A DNA stretch of 64,000 bases from Paractinoplanes brasiliensis (GTDB lineage: Bacteria > Actinomycetota > Actinomycetes > Mycobacteriales > Micromonosporaceae), in contig NZ_SNWR01000001.1 of NCBI RefSeq assembly GCF_004362215.1, forward strand, positions 434,001 to 498,000. Direction: 5' to 3'. A model generated the notes under the pieces. The model was given only the letters and a program-made list of their open reading frames with translations. It made no database searches and was not told the DNA's origin. Positions 61,201-64,000 of the stretch are shown in pieces (positions within the stretch are counted from its first letter, which is position 1; each line of letters opens with the position of its first letter). A program made the position numbers and the translations under genes.

Positions 61201-64000
61201 GGCGAGCGCCGCCAGGACCACCGATCGGACCCGCCGCAGATGGGCCAGGAAGTCGTCGGCCGGGTGGACCGTCAGCCGTACCGCGAGGGTGTTGACGAAG
61301 AAGCCCACCACCGGAGCCAGGTCGGGATGCGAACGCCCGGACACCGGGACCCCGACGGTGATGTCCCGTTCGCCGGAGCTACGGGCGATCAGGAGGCTGT
61401 ACGCCGCCAGGTACGCCATGAACTCGGTCGCGCCCGCCTCCCGGCGAGCCTGGTCCAGCGCGGTCAGCCGGTCGGCCGGGACGAGCCGGGAACGCTCGCC
61501 GGGGGCGGCCCCGCGGTCGCTGGTCCGGTGCGGCCACGCCGAGGTGGGTACGTCTTCGAGCGTACGGCGCCAGAACGCGAGGTCCCGGTCGGCGCGGCCC
61601 GCCACCTGGTCGCGGTGCCAGGCGGCGTAGTCGGCGTAGGTGACCTCCAGCGGCGGCAGCTCGGCGGCGCCGCCCATGCCGTACAGCTCCCACATCTCAC
61701 GTTCGAAGATGCCCATCGACCACTCATCGACGGCGACGTGGTGCGCGACGAACAGCACGACGTGCCGGTCCGCCGCCGTACGCCAGACATTGACCCGCAG
61801 CATCGGCCCGGTGGTGAGGTCGAACGGCTGCCGGGCCGCCCGCTCGACCAGCCCCGGCAGCTCGGTCTCAGCGGCGTCGCGCACCGTCAGGTCGGTCCGG
61901 CCCGCGAGACCGATCCGCTGCACGACCCGGCCGTCCGCGTCGAGGTGCAGCGTGGTGCGCAGGGCCTCGTGGCGGGCGATGAGCGCGTCCACCGCCGTGC
62001 CCAGTGCCGCCACGTCGAGCTCCCCGTGGATCTCGTAGCCCCAGGGAACGTTGTAGGCCGGGTTGTCCGGGGCGAGCTGCCACAAAAACCACTGCCGCTC
62101 CTGCGCGTGCGACGCGATCCCGGCCCGCCCCACCCGCGGAATCCGCTCGACCCCGCCACCATGCCGATCGACCAGCTCCGCCTGCGCCGCCACCGTCGGC
62201 CGCGCGAACACCTCGTGCAACGCAACCTCGGCACCCAGCTCCGCACTCACCCGCATAGTGAGCCGGATAGCAAGCAGAGAATGCCCACCCAGAGCGAAAA
62301 AGTCATCGTGCACACCAACCCGCTCGACACCCAGCAAGCTCTGCCAGACCTCAGCGACCCGCCGCTCCGTCTCAGTCCGAGGAGCCACCACCTCCCGACG
62401 AGACAACTCCTGCGGCTCCACCAACGCCCGCCGATCCAGCTTCCCACCGGCCGTCATCGGCAACGCCGCCACCGCCACCACCACCACCGGCACCGCAACC
62501 GCCGGCAACCGAGCAGCCAGATACTCCCGATCCGGCACCACCCCACCGGCCACCACCACATGCCCCACCAACTGCCGCCGATGCACACTCACCGCCGCCG
62601 CCACCACCGCCGGATGGCCACGCAGAACCGCCTCCACCTCCTCCAACTCCACCCGCTGACCCAAAACCTTCACCTGCAGATCCCGACGACCCAAAAACTC
62701 GATCTGACCATCCACCGTGTACCGGCCCAAATCACCGGTCCGATACAAACGACAACCCGCCCCACCAAACGGATCCGGCACAAACACCCCCGCCGTCAAA
62801 CCCGGCCGCCGCACATAACCCCGACCCACACCCGGACCACCCACCACGATCTCCCCCACCGAACCCGGCGGAACCAGATCGAGCCCCTCATCCACCAGAT
62901 ACACCCGGGCATTGCCATACGGACGCCCCAGCACCGGAGACGCGTGCGCGGCGATGTCCGCGCACGTTGTGTCGACAGTCGTCTCGGCCGGGCCGTAGAT
63001 GTTGTGGGCGGCCACCCCGGGCCGCGATTGCAGGGCCCGCCACAGGTCCGGCGGGACGGCCTCCCCGGCCGGCTCGAGCAGCCGCGGCGGGTACGGAGCG
63101 TCCAGCAGCCCCGCCTCCACCATCACCTGCACCTGCGACGTGGTGGCGCAGATGACGTCCACCGCCCGCTCCCGATCATGCGCCCGCTCCACCAGGTGGC
63201 GAGGGTCGCGGCCCTCCAGGCCGGAGAGGACGAGCAGCCGGTGGCCGCCGAGCAGCGGCAGAGTCTGTTCCAGGAAGAAATCGGAGATGAACGCCGACGT
63301 GCCGGTGACGACACGGGCGTGCTCGCCGACCCCGGCCCGGCGCAGCCGGGGCAGCAGCAGGCGCTCGGCGAAGTTGGCGAGGCCGCCGTGGTCCAGCATC
63401 ACGCCCTTGGGCCGGCCGGTCGAGCCGGAGGTGAACATGACCGACGCCAGGTCCCTCGCACCCACCGCTGGGAGGACGGCGTCACCATCCCCATCGGGCG
63501 GCAGGGCCGGCCACGGGCACGGCTCCCGCGACACCACCACGACCGGCGCCGCGTCCTCCACCATCGCAGCCAGCCGCATCGGCGGCAGGTCCGGGTCCAA
63601 CGGCAGGAACGCACCGCCCGCCTTCCACACCGCCCACACCGCCACCAGCGCATCCACCCCCGGCCGCAGGTGCAGACCGACGACGTCGCCACGACGTACG
63701 CCACCAGCCGCCAGGCGACGCGCGAACGCCTCACTACGCGCATCGAGCCCGGCGAACGTCAAGCTCTCCGCGTCCGACTCCACGGCGACCAGGTCCGGCC
63801 ACCACCGCGCACGCTCCCGCAGCAGCTCGTGCACCGGAACGTCGAACGCGGGAACCGCCGCATCGCCGGTCCACCCGGCGATCCGTTCACGCTCGGGGCC
63901 GTTCGCGGCCAGCAGCTCCGACACCGGCCCACCGGCTGCGGCCAGAAGGTCCGCGAACGTGCCCAGCAGATCCTCGGCCTCCTCCGGCCCGAGGATCGCG
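58294..64000 (-). CDS. NRPS, 5'-truncated by window edge: (C)-A-PCP-C-A-PCP-TE
   Basis: The gene enters from the right edge; the first visible residues are the end of a condensation domain. Then: A1 (63.87-62.42 kb; FTSGSTGRPKGV, YGPAETT), PCP1 (LGGHS), C (about 62.14-60.90 kb; HHVAVDEW, HHxxxD present), A2 (60.74-59.34 kb), PCP2 (LGGHS) and a terminal thioesterase (59.06-58.31 kb; GWSAGG). The TE makes this the last synthase of the line. In both A domains the segment that usually reads FDxS reads FISDFFL, so the Asp that binds the substrate amino group is absent or shifted. The 3' halves of A1 and A2 share a 584-bp near-identical block. Confidence 0.95.
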   Translation of the reverse strand, partial: AILGPEEAEDLLGTFADLLAAAGGPVSELLAANGPERERIAGWTGDAAVPAFDVPVHELLRERARWWPDLVAVESDAESLTFAGLDARSEAFARRLAAGGVRRGDVVGLHLRPGVDALVAVWAVWKAGGAFLPLDPDLPPMRLAAMVEDAAPVVVVSREPCPWPALPPDGDGDAVLPAVGARDLASVMFTSGSTGRPKGVMLDHGGLANFAERLLLPRLRRAGVGEHARVVTGTSAFISDFFLEQTLPLLGGHRLLVLSGLEGRDPRHLVERAHDRERAVDVICATTSQVQVMVEAGLLDAPYPPRLLEPAGEAVPPDLWRALQSRPGVAAHNIYGPAETTVDTTCADIAAHASPVLGRPYGNARVYLVDEGLDLVPPGSVGEIVVGGPGVGRGYVRRPGLTAGVFVPDPFGGAGCRLYRTGDLGRYTVDGQIEFLGRRDLQVKVLGQRVELEEVEAVLRGHPAVVAAAVSVHRRQLVGHVVVAGGVVPDREYLAARLPAVAVPVVVVAVAALPMTAGGKLDRRALVEPQELSRREVVAPRTETERRVAEVWQSLLGVERVGVHDDFFALGGHSLLAIRLTMRVSAELGAEVALHEVFARPTVAAQAELVDRHGGGVERIPRVGRAGIASHAQERQWFLWQLAPDNPAYNVPWGYEIHGELDVAALGTAVDALIARHEALRTTLHLDADGRVVQRIGLAGRTDLTVRDAAETELPGLVERAARQPFDLTTGPMLRVNVWRTAADRHVVLFVAHHVAVDEWSMGIFEREMWELYGMGGAAELPPLEVTYADYAAWHRDQVAGRADRDLAFWRRTLEDVPTSAWPHRTSDRGAAPGERSRLVPADRLTALDQARREAGATEFMAYLAAYSLLIARSSGERDITVGVPVSGRSHPDLAPVVGFFVNTLAVRLTVHPADDFLAHLRRVRSVVLAALAHQETPFEHVVRAVAPDRADGVNPLFRTMFAFTPAVSRPATGLAVRDLPIESRDSHFDLSLSATRTTEGLYLTVEFGAGIFAAGEAEGLLGSFADLLAAVGGEGSHGEAGRLAHPDRGARGRGPVSELLAASGPERERIAAWTGDAAAPAFDVPVHELLRERAGRWAQAVAVESGGEMVTFAGLDARSEALARCLVVAGVHRGDVVGLHLRPGVDAVVAVWAVWKAGGAFLPLDPDLPAARLAAMVEDAEPVVVVSREPCAWPSLPPDGDADAVLPRVGARDLAYVMFTSGSTGRPKGVMVEHGGLANFAERMLLPRIGSPARVLTGSSAFISDFFLAQILPLLGGHRLVVVSGAEGRDPRQLVAWAQDPELAVQVIDATTSQVQVMVEAGLLDAPYPPRLIAIGGEACPPDLWQALRSRPGLTAYNTYGPAETTVEVAVADIAAHASPVLGRPYGNARVYLVDEGLDLVPPGSVGEIVVGGPGVGRGYVRRPGLTAGVFVPDPFGGAGCRLYRTGDLGRYTVDGQIEFLGRRDLQVKVLGQRVELEEVEAVLRGHPAVVAAAVSVHRRQLVGHVVVAGGVVPDREYLAARLPAVAVPVVVVAVAALPMTAGGKLDRRALVEPQELSRREVVAPRTETEQRIAAVWQSLLGVERVGVHDDFFALGGHSLLAIRLTMQLSSEFGTEIPLAHLYTAPTVADQAERIATLPSGRSAVVPLGGVRGARPLVLVHPIGGTLFSYRDLLAEVRGDVEAYGLQGHLGADSGATDIAQLARRYADELAPVLGDREPVVAGWSAGGILAHEVARALAGRGVRTYRLVLIDTDPRPDADADAAAQRADIATLDQLRREVAEHGPAPLLRSADTDRLFAALGIDPAAVAELDGPTTAALIAFWRDMLTGLAAHRPGVFAGPAELVLGRGEGRDRMAAAWRGLTGTLTVSHADGDHFQLLRRPWVTAIADAVRGSTAQTGE
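59300..59883 (-). repeat. Near-identical NRPS segment, copy in A2-PCP2
   Basis: This 584-bp stretch matches 62378-62961 with a constant offset of 3078 and only a few differences. It codes for the C-terminal half of the adenylation domain, from IAAHASPVLGRPYG to APRTETE. Its coding strand is rich in GTG, GCG, TTG and GGT codons. Confidence 0.9.
62378..62961 (-). repeat. Near-identical NRPS segment, copy in A1-PCP1
   Basis: Partner of 59300-59883. Identity drops at once upstream of the block (core of the A domain, where specificity is set) and weakens more gradually into the carrier domain. It therefore covers the part of the A domain that does not determine specificity. Confidence 0.9.

Overview
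The window is very GC-rich, with strongly C/G-biased third codon positions, GTG starts, 4-bp ATGA overlaps and SARP/LuxR regulators beside modular PKS and NRPS genes. This points to a filamentous actinomycete; Micromonosporaceae (Actinoplanes-like) is a reasonable guess, but no marker gene settles it. Two unrelated blocks meet near position 15,780.

Block 1 (1-15,740) looks like an anaerobic/dormancy island. On the minus strand are the beta and gamma subunits of a group 3b (sulfhydrogenase-type) NiFe hydrogenase, the gamma gene running off the left edge. Divergent from them is a nine-gene V/A-type ATPase operon (H-C-I-K-F-E-A-B-D), nearly all genes overlapping by about 4 bp. It is followed by pyruvate formate-lyase and its activase. 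Then come a wax ester synthase/diacylglycerol acyltransferase (WS/DGAT, minus) and, divergent from it, an Acg-type nitroreductase-like protein and a flavodoxin. The WS/DGAT-Acg pair has the same divergent layout as tgs1-Rv3131 of Mycobacterium tuberculosis, which is controlled by DosR. Palindromes resembling DosR boxes lie in three of the intergenic regions.

Block 2 (15,817-64,000, continuing to the right) is a secondary-metabolite region. A 27-kb minus-strand transcription unit runs from the right edge to 36,758: NRPS (A-PCP-C-A-PCP-TE visible), TobZ/NodU-like carbamoyltransferase, NRPS (PCP-C-A-PCP), MbtH, MFS exporter, type II thioesterase, P450, and a large PKS (KSQ loading module plus two DH-KR modules). 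A second minus-strand unit holds a response regulator-like gene, a fully reducing PKS module (KS-AT-DH-ER-KR-ACP) and an unusual thioesterase/FMN alpha-hydroxy-acid oxidase fusion. Between them sit a methyltransferase, a HisC-like aminotransferase, an M20 amidohydrolase, a SARP and a LAL regulator, and a class II lanthipeptide synthetase with a small precursor-like ORF ending in a TSCC-containing tail.

Working model (inference): KSQ supplies acetyl, the PKS builds a short dienoyl chain, and the NRPS adds amino acids, with a possible O-carbamoyl group. The thioesterase-oxidase fusion, aminotransferase and methyltransferase could convert a hydroxy acid into a keto acid and then an amino acid for the NRPS. 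The lanthipeptide genes are either an independent nested cluster or part of a lipid-lanthipeptide hybrid. No gene-free stretch exceeds 300 bp; the longest (12,549-12,788; 28,168-28,396; 23,880-24,092; 1,667-1,861) are described below. No tRNA, rRNA, CRISPR array or insertion sequence was recognised.
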